From the NCBI GenBank assembly GCA_023388995.1, contig JAEWFD010000025.1, forward strand, positions 1 to 64,000: 64,000 nucleotides of DNA. The letters are read 5' to 3'. Under the pieces are notes generated by a model, which was given only the letters and a program-made list of their open reading frames with translations, was not told the DNA's origin and made no database searches. Shown piece by piece: positions 52,536-61,965 of this stretch; position 1 is the first letter of the stretch, and the number at the start of each line of letters is the position of its first letter. This stretch comes from Bacillota bacterium. Lineage in GTDB: Bacteria; Bacillota_I; Bacilli_A; Erysipelotrichales; Erysipelotrichaceae. The position numbers were made by a program, and so were the translations under genes.

Positions 52536-53776
52536 ACCAAAATCCCTTTCTTCTGTTTGATAAATTGTTCATCCTGCTGGAATAAACGAACATAGGAAAT
52601 CGTTATTCCTTGCTGTTCAATTGCATGCAATCGTTGTTGCAGTACACTTGCCATAACGGGTTTTGTGCGATAAAAAGATGCCGCACTATATTCCTCTTTT
52701 TCAGCTAAAAGAACGTGCAGTTCTTTTTCCGCTGCTGCCGCTGACGCAAAATTTTCTGCATATACCATATATTCATTTTCCTGTTCAATCAATTCCGGCA
52801 TAGACTGTTTAAGCGAAATAGGCGTTCTGTGCATCTGCTTCTTGATATCTAGAACATTTTGCACGACTGCATTTGCTGTGGCTTCTTTGCCCGCTCCTTG
52901 ACCAATAAATTGCAATTCACCGATGCTATCACCTGCCACAAGGCCCCAGTTCAAGTTGCTGTGTATTTGTCCGATGATGGAATTCTTTTGCACAAGTACC
53001 GGCTCAATCCGGAATTGATAGCCATTTGCATATTGAACTCCTTCAGCTAATAGTTTTACCGTTCTGTTTATTGTTTTATAGTACGCAATCTGCGTACTGG
53101 TGATCTCACGAATGCCGCGCACAGCAATTTGGTCTAAGCTAAGTGGAATATCCCATGCCAGTGCTGCACTGATCAATAGCTTGCGTTGGATATCAATGCC
53201 ATCAATATCGGCAGATGGATCTGCTTCGGCATATCCCAACACCTGTGCTTGAGCCAATGCTTGGGTAAAGCTTAATTGACTGCGGCTCATTTGATCCAGC
53301 ATATAATTGGTTGTTCCGTTTAATATTCCCTGAATATATCTTATGGAATCCACTCTTTTAACGTCTTGTATGGATTTCAGCCATGGCATTCCGCCACCGA
53401 CACTGGCCTCAAACAAGAGCTGCACTTGGTTTTCTTTGGCCAATATTGCAAATTCTGATAGATGTTGTGCAAGCACAGCCTTATTAGCCGATACCACATG
53501 TCTTTTTGCTTTTAATGCCTGCTTGATATAAGCGTAAGCAGGATCAATGCCTCCCATCACCTCTACAACGCATTCGATACTTTCATCCGCAATAATTTCC
53601 GCAAAAGAATCGGTGACCAGAACTTGCTTGCGGATTGCTTCCCACCTTGGATCATTGCGCTCTTTTACTAAAATTGCGCCAACAGACAATCCAACCATCT
53701 CTTGCGTTCGTTTCTTTTGTATTAACTCCAGTACGCCACTGCCCACAACACCATAACCTAATATCGCAATTTTCAT
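52532..53776 (-). CDS. hom: Homoserine dehydrogenase
   Basis: Reduces aspartate semialdehyde to homoserine. 414 residues: N-terminal NAD(P) fold LGYGVVGSGVLELI, catalytic domain with GILNGTTNYMLDQM and GYAEADPSADIDGIDIQRKL, and a C-terminal ACT region (about 340-410). It is the first gene of the hom-aspartokinase operon, divergent from thrC by 103 nt. Confidence 0.96.
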   Translation of the reverse strand: MKIAILGYGVVGSGVLELIQKKRTQEMVGLSVGAILVKERNDPRWEAIRKQVLVTDSFAEIIADESIECVVEVMGGIDPAYAYIKQALKAKRHVVSANKAVLAQHLSEFAILAKENQVQLLFEASVGGGMPWLKSIQDVKRVDSIRYIQGILNGTTNYMLDQMSRSQLSFTQALAQAQVLGYAEADPSADIDGIDIQRKLLISAALAWDIPLSLDQIAVRGIREITSTQIAYYKTINRTVKLLAEGVQYANGYQFRIEPVLVQKNSIIGQIHSNLNWGLVAGDSIGELQFIGQGAGKEATANAVVQNVLDIKKQMHRTPISLKQSMPELIEQENEYMVYAENFASAAAAEKELHVLLAEKEEYSAASFYRTKPVMASVLQQRLHAIEQQGITISYVRLFQQDEQFIKQKKGILV

Positions 53777-53816
53777 AGAAACCTCCGCCTTGTAACTGTT
53801 TCCAAAATAAATACAC

Positions 53817-53864
53817 TTGTATTTAAATTAAAGGCATTGTATCATACTGTTATATTGATTACAA
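53817..53864. promoter_or_regulatory. Overlapping divergent hom and thrC promoters
   Basis: Plus strand, thrC: TTGTAT (53817-53822), 17 bp, TATCAT (53840-53845). Minus strand, hom: TTGTAA (53859-53864), 17 bp, TACAAT (53836-53841). The two -10 elements overlap by two bases and the promoters face each other, so polymerases would compete for the same DNA. Confidence 0.6.
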
Positions 53865-53879
53865 GAAAGAGGTATTTGT

Positions 53880-55355
53880 ATGCATTATTTTAGTACCCGC
53901 AATAAACAAAAAGAATACACTGCAAGTGAAGCCATCCTGCAAGGCATTGCAGAAGATGGCGGACTATTTGTTGATCCATCCATTAGGTCAAAGCAGATTC
54001 CTTTAGAATCTTTGCTGACATGCAGCTATCAGGAACTGGCAAATGCGATATTTCCTCTTTTTCTTTCTGACTTTTCATCCGCTGCAATTTCGGCTTGTGT
54101 CCAGCTGGCTTATACCGATACCTTTGAAGATGCTGCCATTGCTCCAATCAAAAAAGTGGGTACCGATTATGTTTTAGAGCTATATCATGGCCCAACTGCC
54201 GCTTTTAAAGACATGGCCTTAGCAATCCTGCCTCATTTGCTGACAAAAGCCAAAGAGAACTTGCAGGATAAGCGGGAAGTGGTGATCTTAACGGCTACCT
54301 CCGGTGATACCGGAAAAGCAGCATTGGCTGGTTTTCAAGATATACCTAATACCAAAATTATTGTTTTCTATCCTAAACATGGTGTCAGTGCCATTCAAGA
54401 ATGGCAAATGATTACCAGTGAAGGAAGTAATGTCATCGTGTGCGGCATTGAAGGTGATTTTGATGATGCACAGCGCGGCGTGAAAGAAATCTTCGCAAAG
54501 CAGCTGTCTAATGATCACGTACAACTTTCTTCCGCAAATTCTATCAATATTGGCAGGTTAATTCCCCAGGTTGTTTATTATTTCCATGCGTATCTGGAAC
54601 TTTGCCGCAAGAAAGAGATTGCCCTGCATGACCCGGTCAATTTTGCAGTTCCAACCGGAAATTTCGGAAATATATTGGCTGCTTACTATGCCAAGCTGCT
54701 GGGATTGCCGATTCATAAGCTACTTTGTGCTTCTAACCAAAACAACGTCCTTTATGATTTTATTCAAACAGGGCATTACAATCGCAATCAGCCGTTGCAT
54801 CAGACAATTTCCCCATCGATGGATATCCTGGTTTCCAGTAATCTGGAGCGCTTCTTATATGAAATAGGAAATCAAGACAGCCAATATATCAAAGAATTAA
54901 TGGAAGAACTACAAGGAACAGGCCAATATCAAATCCATGAGACGTTACAGTGTCACATGCAAAAAATTTTATATCCTTCATTCTGCAATGATGAAACTAC
55001 CAGAAAAACGATTCAAGAGTGCTTTTCTGAACATGCATATCTGTTGGACCCGCACACAGCGATTGCTTATCACGCCGCCAAGCAATACCAAAAAGACTAT
55101 GGACATGCAACGCCTACAATTGTTGTATCAACCGCTAGTCCCTTTAAATTTGCCCAGGATGTCTATGAGGCTTTATTTGAAAGTTCTGATAGCTTAGACT
55201 CCTTTGCGATCATGGAGCAGTTAGCACGAGACACCAATACTGTGATTCCACGTTCTTTATCGCATCTGAAAGATCGCCAAGTCCGACATCAAGATGTAAT
55301 TCCTGCTTCCCAAATGGAAGCATATGTTCGCGCTATATTGAACAAGGAGGAATGA
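53880..55355 (+). CDS. thrC: Threonine synthase
   Basis: PLP enzyme making threonine from phosphohomoserine. 491 residues, the long E. coli/yeast type rather than the ~350-residue Bacillus type. The PLP Lys lies in GPTAAFKDMALAILP (about 103-117); TATSGDTGKAAL and VPTGNFGNILAAYYA are PLP phosphate-binding loops; DPHTAIAYHA near the C-terminus also matches. AAGAGG precedes the ATG. First gene of the thrC-thrB-ACT operon. Confidence 0.96.
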   Translation: MHYFSTRNKQKEYTASEAILQGIAEDGGLFVDPSIRSKQIPLESLLTCSYQELANAIFPLFLSDFSSAAISACVQLAYTDTFEDAAIAPIKKVGTDYVLELYHGPTAAFKDMALAILPHLLTKAKENLQDKREVVILTATSGDTGKAALAGFQDIPNTKIIVFYPKHGVSAIQEWQMITSEGSNVIVCGIEGDFDDAQRGVKEIFAKQLSNDHVQLSSANSINIGRLIPQVVYYFHAYLELCRKKEIALHDPVNFAVPTGNFGNILAAYYAKLLGLPIHKLLCASNQNNVLYDFIQTGHYNRNQPLHQTISPSMDILVSSNLERFLYEIGNQDSQYIKELMEELQGTGQYQIHETLQCHMQKILYPSFCNDETTRKTIQECFSEHAYLLDPHTAIAYHAAKQYQKDYGHATPTIVVSTASPFKFAQDVYEALFESSDSLDSFAIMEQLARDTNTVIPRSLSHLKDRQVRHQDVIPASQMEAYVRAILNKEE

Positions 55356-55359
55356 CAAG

Positions 55360-56250
55360 ATGCTAACCATTCGTGTTCCGGCAACATCTGCCAATCTAGG
55401 CCCCGGCTTTGATTGTGCAGGTATCGCTTTAGGTTTATATGCAACATTTCAATTTCAAAGAAATACTTCATTGATTATATCTGGCTGTGATCCGGAATTT
55501 GCCAATGAATCTAATTTGGTCTATCAGTCATATGCACACATTTTGCAGTACTATCAGAAACCAGTCCAGCCATTTCTCTTGCATATTCAAAGTGATATCC
55601 CTCTTGCTCGAGGACTGGGAAGCAGCGCTGCTTGCATTGTGGCAGGAATTATGGCAGCCAATTTCTTTTATAACTTAGAGCTTTCGAAGGAAATTATCTT
55701 ATTTCATGCAACATCTTTAGAAGGTCATCCGGATAATGTGGCTCCTGCTATTTACGGCGGTTTGGTCCTTTCAATGGTGGATGACAACCAACCTTACTCT
55801 GTTTCTTGCCCTATTCATCCAGCTTATCAATTCTATGCTAGTATCCCTGACTTCACACTTTCAACAGCGAAAGCCCGTGCAGTATTGCCAAAGCAAGTAT
55901 TATTCCATGATGCAGTTCATAACATAGCACGTACCGCACTAGCCATGAAAGCATTGGAGTTGAATGATGCCGAACTCTTGGCAAAAGCGATGCAGGATGT
56001 CTTGCATGAGCCTTACCGCAGTCAGCTGATTCCTGAATTTGCGAAGATCAAGCAGCTGGCCAAGATTCACGGCTGCATCACCAGCGTATTGAGTGGTGCA
56101 GGCCCGACAGTGTTGCACATTGCAGCTAACCCGATTGCAACAAAAGAATGGCAAGCTGCCATGAACCAGCTGTCCCATCATTGGCGCTTAATATCCCTTC
56201 CAATCAATACAAGCGGAGCAACTATTTGCAAGGAGGAATCATATGAATGA
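55360..56250 (+). CDS. thrB: Homoserine kinase
   Basis: Phosphorylates homoserine for ThrC. 296 residues, GHMP kinase family: N-terminal VPATSANLGPGFDCAGIALG, the ATP loop PLARGLGSSAACIVAGI (about 83-99) and the C-terminal SGAGPTVLHIA. GGAGG sits 9 nt before the ATG, at the end of thrC; the gap is 4 nt. The end overlaps the ACT-protein gene by 8 nt. Confidence 0.96.
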   Translation: MLTIRVPATSANLGPGFDCAGIALGLYATFQFQRNTSLIISGCDPEFANESNLVYQSYAHILQYYQKPVQPFLLHIQSDIPLARGLGSSAACIVAGIMAANFFYNLELSKEIILFHATSLEGHPDNVAPAIYGGLVLSMVDDNQPYSVSCPIHPAYQFYASIPDFTLSTAKARAVLPKQVLFHDAVHNIARTALAMKALELNDAELLAKAMQDVLHEPYRSQLIPEFAKIKQLAKIHGCITSVLSGAGPTVLHIAANPIATKEWQAAMNQLSHHWRLISLPINTSGATICKEESYE

Positions 56251-56680
56251 TCAATATTTAATCGTAAGCCGTAAGATTTTGCCTGAATTCTACCAAAGTG
56301 TCGTTGATGCTCGCAATATGATTCAGAATGGCAGTGCGAAAAGTGTCAGTGAAGCAGTAAAAGCTGTTGGCATCTCTCGAAGTACCTATTATAAATTCAA
56401 AGATTATATTTTCAGTCCATCAGAAAACAGCATGGGGAAAAAAGCTGTTATCTCCATGTTGCTGGATCATGAAAAAGGTGTGCTATCCGAAGTCCTGAAT
56501 CTGCTTGCTACTGTGAAAGCTAACATTCTCACCATTAATCAAAGTATTCCCGTCAGCAACAAAGCTTCGGTAACGATAGCATTGGATATGAGCGATGCAA
56601 CGGCAACGATGGATGTGGCAATTCATCAGCTGTCCCAACTGGCGGGTGTCAACATTGTTCGGCTTGTGGCACTGGAATAA
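56243..56680 (+). CDS. UPF0735 ACT-domain protein (PheB-like)
   Basis: 145 residues. Residues 1-55 look like a helix-turn-helix (SVSEAVKAVGISRSTYYKFKDYIF); residues 68-145 are an ACT domain (AVISMLLDHEKGVLSEVLNLLATVKANI, VTIALDM). The family, including B. subtilis PheB, is thought to be regulatory; some are wrongly called chorismate mutase. Its place after thrB suggests sensing of threonine or a related amino acid. AAGGAGG precedes the ATG. Confidence 0.88.
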   Translation: MNDQYLIVSRKILPEFYQSVVDARNMIQNGSAKSVSEAVKAVGISRSTYYKFKDYIFSPSENSMGKKAVISMLLDHEKGVLSEVLNLLATVKANILTINQSIPVSNKASVTIALDMSDATATMDVAIHQLSQLAGVNIVRLVALE

Positions 56681-56753
56681 CTTAACATACAATCAGCCTT
56701 CAGCGTTCCAAGCAGCTCATGTTGAAATCACTTAAATTTAAATTCTTCAAATA

Positions 56754-56795
56754 AAAAGTCATCATTGATAATATGGATGACTCTTTTGTGTTTTT
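56754..56795. terminator. Bidirectional terminator between the thr operon and the secreted-protein gene
   Basis: AGTCATC and GATGACT form a stem around a 12-nt loop. Plus-strand tail CTTTTGTGTTTTT; on the minus strand the stem is followed by TTTTTATTT. Confidence 0.7.
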
Positions 56796-56796
56796 G

Positions 56797-57678
56797 CTAT
56801 TCTTGCTTTGATTCATTTTTCTCCACTACCTTAAATTCTTGCCATATCCCGTCTACTTGCATCTTCAAGGTGGCACCATCCCATGAGAAAGGCAATTCAC
56901 TGGAGTTGATGGCTGATTGGCTTTCTTTCTCAAAGTCCAATTTAATTGTTTCGTCAGTGATGGTATAGCTGCCATTGAAGATATTGATGCAGCAATCGCT
57001 TTTCGTATAATTCGCCATAAAGGTACCATCTTTTTGAAAATTAAAACTTAGTTTTAGTGTATTTGATGACTGTTTTATCCAACGATCCATATACGGAAAA
57101 TTCTGTTCCACCGCTTCATTGTGCAGCGGTATTTTTCTAATGCTTCGATCAGCCACAATTTCATTATATTCGCCAAAGATATTGGCATTGCGCAATATAT
57201 CAAGACCGGAAGTCCGTGCCTCAAGCAGATAATAGCGTTCAGCCGTCTTCCAAAAAATAAAATTCTCCTCTATCAATAAGTCCTGGTTCTGATCTATCTG
57301 TTCAATCTGAAAGACACTTTGATAATTGCTATGTTTTTTTACAGGAACACTGGAGATATGAAACAAACCATGATTACCACGATGAGAAAAGCTAAACGAT
57401 GCATAATATGCACCAACCTCTTGGGGAATTCTGCAATTTTTGATCTTGCCATAAAGGGTGTAACGTCCTTCACTCACCAACTCAAAAAGCTCAGCAAAAT
57501 CTTTTTGGGTAAAAAGTTGTTTCTTTACCTCTTTCTTCAACTGTCTTTCTGAAACTTCAATCATATTCTCATCACAAAACCTAGGCTGGTTTGCTTTTTG
57601 ATACCAATACCAACTTCCTAAAAGCACCACAGTAATCGTAATACTAGTATAAATGATTCCTTTTTTTCGTTGTTTCAT
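56797..57678 (-). CDS. Membrane-anchored or secreted protein of unknown function
   Basis: 293 residues. Basic N-terminus, one hydrophobic helix (about 8-25) and no lipobox, then a mixed polar domain exposed outside. The last ~80 residues (FNFQKDGTFMANYTKSDCCINIFNGSYTITDETIKLDFE) have the strand pattern of small lipocalin-like or META-type domains, but I do not recognise the family. It stands alone between the thr and atp operons. Confidence 0.6.
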   Translation of the reverse strand: MKQRKKGIIYTSITITVVLLGSWYWYQKANQPRFCDENMIEVSERQLKKEVKKQLFTQKDFAELFELVSEGRYTLYGKIKNCRIPQEVGAYYASFSFSHRGNHGLFHISSVPVKKHSNYQSVFQIEQIDQNQDLLIEENFIFWKTAERYYLLEARTSGLDILRNANIFGEYNEIVADRSIRKIPLHNEAVEQNFPYMDRWIKQSSNTLKLSFNFQKDGTFMANYTKSDCCINIFNGSYTITDETIKLDFEKESQSAINSSELPFSWDGATLKMQVDGIWQEFKVVEKNESKQE

Positions 57679-57758
57679 ATACCCTCCCCAGCAGTCATGA
57701 TCTTGGCCAAATTATATCACAACATTTTAGAAAAGATATATTCATCACTAATTAAATG

Positions 57759-57788
57759 AAAAAACCAGCAATGCAATGCATCACTGGT
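57759..57788 (-). terminator. Terminator of the ATP synthase operon
   Basis: On the minus strand ACCAGTGA and TTGCTGGT pair with two wobbles, extended by further TGCA pairs, and are followed by six T. It lies just after atpC. Confidence 0.78.
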
Positions 57789-57794
57789 CTATTA

Positions 57795-58181
57795 CTATTT
57801 TGCGACACTAATTCTGTTAATTGCTTTGCGCAGGGCTACTTCAGCTCTTAGGATATCTATTTCTCCCTTGGAACTGATTCTTTCCTGTGCTCTTCTTTTT
57901 GCTTCTTCCGCACGTTCCAGATCAATTTCATCGCTGCGTTCAATCGCATCCGTCAAAATTGTTGCTAGATTGTCCTTGAAATATAACATACCACCACTCA
58001 GAGCATACTCATAGCGTTGTCCATCTTCGATCGTTGACATTTCACCAATGGTAAGCATCGTCACGAGAGGTACGTGATTGGTTAAGATACCACGTTGCCC
58101 ATCTGTAGTTCTGACATTTAAGATACTTGTTTCGAGGACTCTGTATAATCCTTGTGGTGTAACCACTTTGACCTTAAACAT
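57795..58181 (-). CDS. atpC: F-type ATP synthase epsilon subunit
   Basis: 128 residues; central-stalk subunit coupling rotor to F1 and able to restrain ATP hydrolysis. The N-terminal beta barrel (MFKVKVVTPQGLYRVLE, GQRGILTNHVPLVTML) and C-terminal helical part (ERAEEAKRRAQERI) match the family. Last gene of the operon, one base after atpD. Confidence 0.95.
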   Translation of the reverse strand: MFKVKVVTPQGLYRVLETSILNVRTTDGQRGILTNHVPLVTMLTIGEMSTIEDGQRYEYALSGGMLYFKDNLATILTDAIERSDEIDLERAEEAKRRAQERISSKGEIDILRAEVALRKAINRISVAK

Positions 58182-58182
58182 G

Positions 58183-59580
58183 TTATTCCTCTAATGTTTT
58201 TGCTTTCGCAACCGCATCTTCAATCGTACCTACAAACATAAAGGCTTGTTCTGGAAGATGGTCATATTTTCCTTCCAAAAGTTCCTTAAAGCTGCGAACA
58301 GTTTCGGTGCGCGGAACAAATTGTCCTTGCATTCCGCTGAATTGTTCCGCAACATGGAACGATTGCGATAAGAAGTTACGAGCACGGCGGGCACGGTTAA
58401 CAATAATCTTATCATCCTCAGATAGTTCGTCCATACCAAGGATTGCGATAATATCTTGCAGTTCTTTATAGCGTTGAAGCAATTGCTGAACACCGCGAGC
58501 TACTTGATACTGTTCATCCCCTACTACCAATGGATCCAACATACGGCTGCTGGATTCCAGCGGGTCAACAGCCGGGTAAATTCCCAATGCTGCGATACCG
58601 CGATCCAATACCGTCTTCGCATCCAAGTGCGTAAAGGCCGTAGCTGGAGCAGGGTCCGTCAAGTCATCCGCAGGCACATAAATTGCTTGAACAGATGTGA
58701 TAGAACCACGTTTGGTTGAAGTAATCCGCTCTTGTAATTGACCCATTTCGATTGCCAGCGTTGGTTGATATCCAACCGCAGAAGGCATCCGGCCAAGCAA
58801 TGCTGATACTTCCGAACCAGCTTGAGTAAAACGGAAAATATTGTCGATAAAGAGCAATACATCCTGTCCTTCAGAATCACGGAAATGCTCTGCCATGGTT
58901 AACCCGGAAAGAGCAACGCGCATTCTCGCACCCGGTGATTCATTCATTTGTCCATATACAAGAACTGTTTTATCCAAAACGCCGGAATCTTTCATTTCAT
59001 GGTACATGTCATTTCCTTCACGGGTTCTCTCCCCAACACCGGCTACGACAGACATGCCACCATGTTCTTTGGCAATATTATGAATCAACTCTTGCATCAA
59101 TACGGTTTTACCTACACCGGCACCACCAAACAGACCAATTTTACCACCGCGCGCATATGGACACAGCAAGTCAATGACTTTAATCCCTGTTTCCAAAATT
59201 TCCGCAGTTGTCTGCTGTTCTTCAAAAGAAGGAGCTGCACGATGGATTGGCATCCGCTTCACTTCTGATCCCAGGGCTGGCAATCCATCAATTTCATCCC
59301 CTAGTACATTAAACATTCTTCCTAATACTTCACGACCAACAGGAACCGAGATCGGCGCTGTTGTGTCTTCACATTCCATGCCACGAACAAGACCATCCGT
59401 AGAGCCCATTGCAATACAGCGGACACAATCATCCCCGATGTGCTGTGCAACTTCTACGACTAGCTTGCTGTCATGACCCTTAATTTCAATTGCAGTATTG
59501 AGAACCGGCAACATTCCTTCATCGAAGCGAATGTCAACAACCGGTCCAATGACTTGTACGATTCTTCCGATATTAGCCAT
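58183..59580 (-). CDS. atpD: F-type ATP synthase beta subunit
   Basis: 465 residues; catalytic subunit. Walker A GGAGVGKT (near 150-157), GERTREGNDMY, Walker B VLLFIDNIFRFTQAGSEVSALLGRMPSAVGYQPTLA (in part), and ALGIYPAVDPLESSSR. Fits the usual length. It is 14 nt after atpG. Confidence 0.98.
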   Translation of the reverse strand: MANIGRIVQVIGPVVDIRFDEGMLPVLNTAIEIKGHDSKLVVEVAQHIGDDCVRCIAMGSTDGLVRGMECEDTTAPISVPVGREVLGRMFNVLGDEIDGLPALGSEVKRMPIHRAAPSFEEQQTTAEILETGIKVIDLLCPYARGGKIGLFGGAGVGKTVLMQELIHNIAKEHGGMSVVAGVGERTREGNDMYHEMKDSGVLDKTVLVYGQMNESPGARMRVALSGLTMAEHFRDSEGQDVLLFIDNIFRFTQAGSEVSALLGRMPSAVGYQPTLAIEMGQLQERITSTKRGSITSVQAIYVPADDLTDPAPATAFTHLDAKTVLDRGIAALGIYPAVDPLESSSRMLDPLVVGDEQYQVARGVQQLLQRYKELQDIIAILGMDELSEDDKIIVNRARRARNFLSQSFHVAEQFSGMQGQFVPRTETVRSFKELLEGKYDHLPEQAFMFVGTIEDAVAKAKTLEE

Positions 59581-59594
59581 TTCATCACATCCTT

Positions 59595-60437
59595 CTACAG
59601 TGCATCGGAACCAGCAACAATTTCCGTTATTTCCTGGGTAATTGCAGCTTGACGTGCCTGATTATATTGTAATACTAAGGAATCGATCAATTCTTCGGCA
59701 TTATCCGTCGCATTTTCCATCGCCATCCGGCGGGATGCCTGTTCACTCGTTTTTGTTTCCAACCAGTAACTATATACCAGTGAGCGCACATACATAGGGA
59801 TCAGATCATTCAAGATTGCATTTGGATCTGGTTCAAACAAAGTCTCAATATTGGAATGGCTTTGTTCGAATTCTTCCTTCTGCACAGGAAGCAAAGTAAC
59901 TACTTCCGGTTCAAAGCGAATCGAATTCACAAATTTCGTATAAATAACCCGAATGCTGGTGATTTCTTTTTGCTTAAACATATCCAATGCCTGATTTGCC
60001 AGCTTAGAAAGATCTGCAAATGCTACTTGGTCACTGCCCACGTATGGGTTAATCACGGAATACTTGTTCTTGCGAAGCCAGGTAATACCCTTGATTCCTA
60101 CCAAGATGGTTGGATGACCGGTATTTGCATGCTCTTTCATAAAGCGATAAATATTGGAGTTGTAACCTCCGCATAATCCCAAATCCGATGTAAAGACAAT
60201 CGTCAGAGGGTTGGTATCTTCTTGTGCGATCAAATACGCATTTTCGATATTGGCATTATCTGCCAGTATCTGCTGTACGGTATCTTTCAAATACTGAGCA
60301 TATTCCTTATTTTGTTGCATCAAGCCCTTTTGCTTCTGCAATTTTCCCGTTGCAATCATTTCCATTGCACCAGTGATTTTCTTCGTTGCCTGTACTGAAC
60401 GAATCCGTCTCTTTAAGGCTTGCTTTCCTTGTGCCAT
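59595..60437 (-). CDS. atpG: F-type ATP synthase gamma subunit
   Basis: 280 residues; rotor shaft. N-terminal helix KRRIRSVQATKKITGAMEMIATGKL and C-terminal helix MAMENATDNAEELIDSLVLQYNQARQAAITQEITEI (in part) form the coiled coil; the SDLGLCGGYNSNIYR motif is present. Three nt after atpA. Confidence 0.97.
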   Translation of the reverse strand: MAQGKQALKRRIRSVQATKKITGAMEMIATGKLQKQKGLMQQNKEYAQYLKDTVQQILADNANIENAYLIAQEDTNPLTIVFTSDLGLCGGYNSNIYRFMKEHANTGHPTILVGIKGITWLRKNKYSVINPYVGSDQVAFADLSKLANQALDMFKQKEITSIRVIYTKFVNSIRFEPEVVTLLPVQKEEFEQSHSNIETLFEPDPNAILNDLIPMYVRSLVYSYWLETKTSEQASRRMAMENATDNAEELIDSLVLQYNQARQAAITQEITEIVAGSDAL

Positions 60438-60440
60438 ATA

Positions 60441-61961
60441 CTACGCACCACGCATCAATTTAAATTGCTTAACAAAAGCAGCCATAGCTGTATGAATTTG
60501 TTCTTCCAGTTCCTTGGAAATCACTTTGCTGCGATTGATCTCATCATAAATTGCTTGATGGTCACGTTTAAAGAAGGAATGTAATTCTTCTTCGAACTGG
60601 CGGATTTCCTCTACCTCAATCGTACGCAGATACTTATGTTTTGCTGCAAAGAGCGACAGAACTTCTTCTGCCAAATCAAGCGGCGCGTATTGTTTCTGCT
60701 TCAGCAGCTCCGTCAAGCGTGAACCATGATCGATAACAGACTTGGTAGCTGCATCCAGATCACTGCCAAATTGGGAGAATGCCAGCATTTCCTGATATTG
60801 TGCAAGTTCCAGCTTCAAAGAACCAGATACTTGTTTCATCGCTTTTGTTTGGGCATTGCTTCCAACCCGTGATACAGACAAACCGCTGTCTACTGCCGGT
60901 CTTACCCCGGAGTTGAACAATTCTGTCTGCAAGAAAATTTGTCCATCAGTAATGGAAATAACATTCGTAGGGATATAAGCAGAAATATCTCCTGCTTGTG
61001 TTTCAATAATTGGCAATGCCGTCAAAGACCCGCTGCCAAGTTCATCATTCAGCTTCGCAGCACGTTCCAGCAAGCGGGAATGCAAATAGAATACATCTCC
61101 CGGATATGCTTCCCGTCCTGGTGGTCGACGAAGCAACAAGGACATGGTACGGTAAGCCACCGCATGTTTACTCAAATCATCATAAACGATCAGAACATGC
61201 TTTCCTTGTTCCATCCATTCTTCACCAATGGAACAGCCTGTATATGGTGCAATGTATTGCAGCGGAGCTAGTTCGCTTGCTGTTGCTGCGACTACAGTTG
61301 TATAGCCCATTGCATTGTGGCTTTTCAGCTTTTCTACAATTTGCGCGACAGTGGACGCTTTTTGCCCGATTGCTACATAGATGCAATATACATCTTGTCC
61401 TTTTTGATTGATAATCGTATCAATTGCCAATGCTGTTTTCCCTGTTTCTCTATCACCGATAATCAACTCCCGTTGACCACGGCCGATCGGAATCATGGAG
61501 TCAATGACTTTCAATCCGGTTTGGATCGGCTCATGTACTGATTTTCTCGTCATAACGCCTGGTGCAACCCGTTCAATTGGACGTGACTTGGTCGATACAA
61601 TTGCAGCTCCGCCGTCAATCGCTTGCCCCAGTGCATTTACTACACGGCCAAGCATTCCATCACCAACAGGAACTTCCACAATTTTACCTGTCCGTTTTAC
61701 TTCGTCACCTTCGCGAATTTGCGCAGTGCTGCCAAGCAATACGGCACCAACATGATCTTCTTCCAAGTTCAGCACCATACCGTAGATGTCGTTTTTAAAC
61801 AACAACAACTCCCCGGACATTGCTTTTTCCAGTCCTTGAATCAAAGCAATACCGTCACCAACACTGATTACATAACCAACATCGTTGGCTTCTAAGCGAT
61901 CTTCATAGTGCTTAATCTGCTCTCTGATTAACGCACTTATTTCTTCAGGTCTTAATTCCAT
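60441..61961 (-). CDS. atpA: F-type ATP synthase alpha subunit
   Basis: 506 residues; non-catalytic nucleotide-binding subunit. Walker A GDRETGKTALAIDTI (near 170), LIVYDDLSKHAVAYRTMSLLLRRPPGREAYPGD (in part) and PAVDSGLSVSRVGSNAQ, typical of alpha. Four nt after atpH. Confidence 0.98.
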   Translation of the reverse strand: MELRPEEISALIREQIKHYEDRLEANDVGYVISVGDGIALIQGLEKAMSGELLLFKNDIYGMVLNLEEDHVGAVLLGSTAQIREGDEVKRTGKIVEVPVGDGMLGRVVNALGQAIDGGAAIVSTKSRPIERVAPGVMTRKSVHEPIQTGLKVIDSMIPIGRGQRELIIGDRETGKTALAIDTIINQKGQDVYCIYVAIGQKASTVAQIVEKLKSHNAMGYTTVVAATASELAPLQYIAPYTGCSIGEEWMEQGKHVLIVYDDLSKHAVAYRTMSLLLRRPPGREAYPGDVFYLHSRLLERAAKLNDELGSGSLTALPIIETQAGDISAYIPTNVISITDGQIFLQTELFNSGVRPAVDSGLSVSRVGSNAQTKAMKQVSGSLKLELAQYQEMLAFSQFGSDLDAATKSVIDHGSRLTELLKQKQYAPLDLAEEVLSLFAAKHKYLRTIEVEEIRQFEEELHSFFKRDHQAIYDEINRSKVISKELEEQIHTAMAAFVKQFKLMRGA

Positions 61962-61965
61962 GTTA

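Noticed and set aside
53777..53879. Lysine riboswitch or T-box before hom or thrC
   Set aside because: The 103-bp gap is too short for either and has no T-box motif or lysine-aptamer core.
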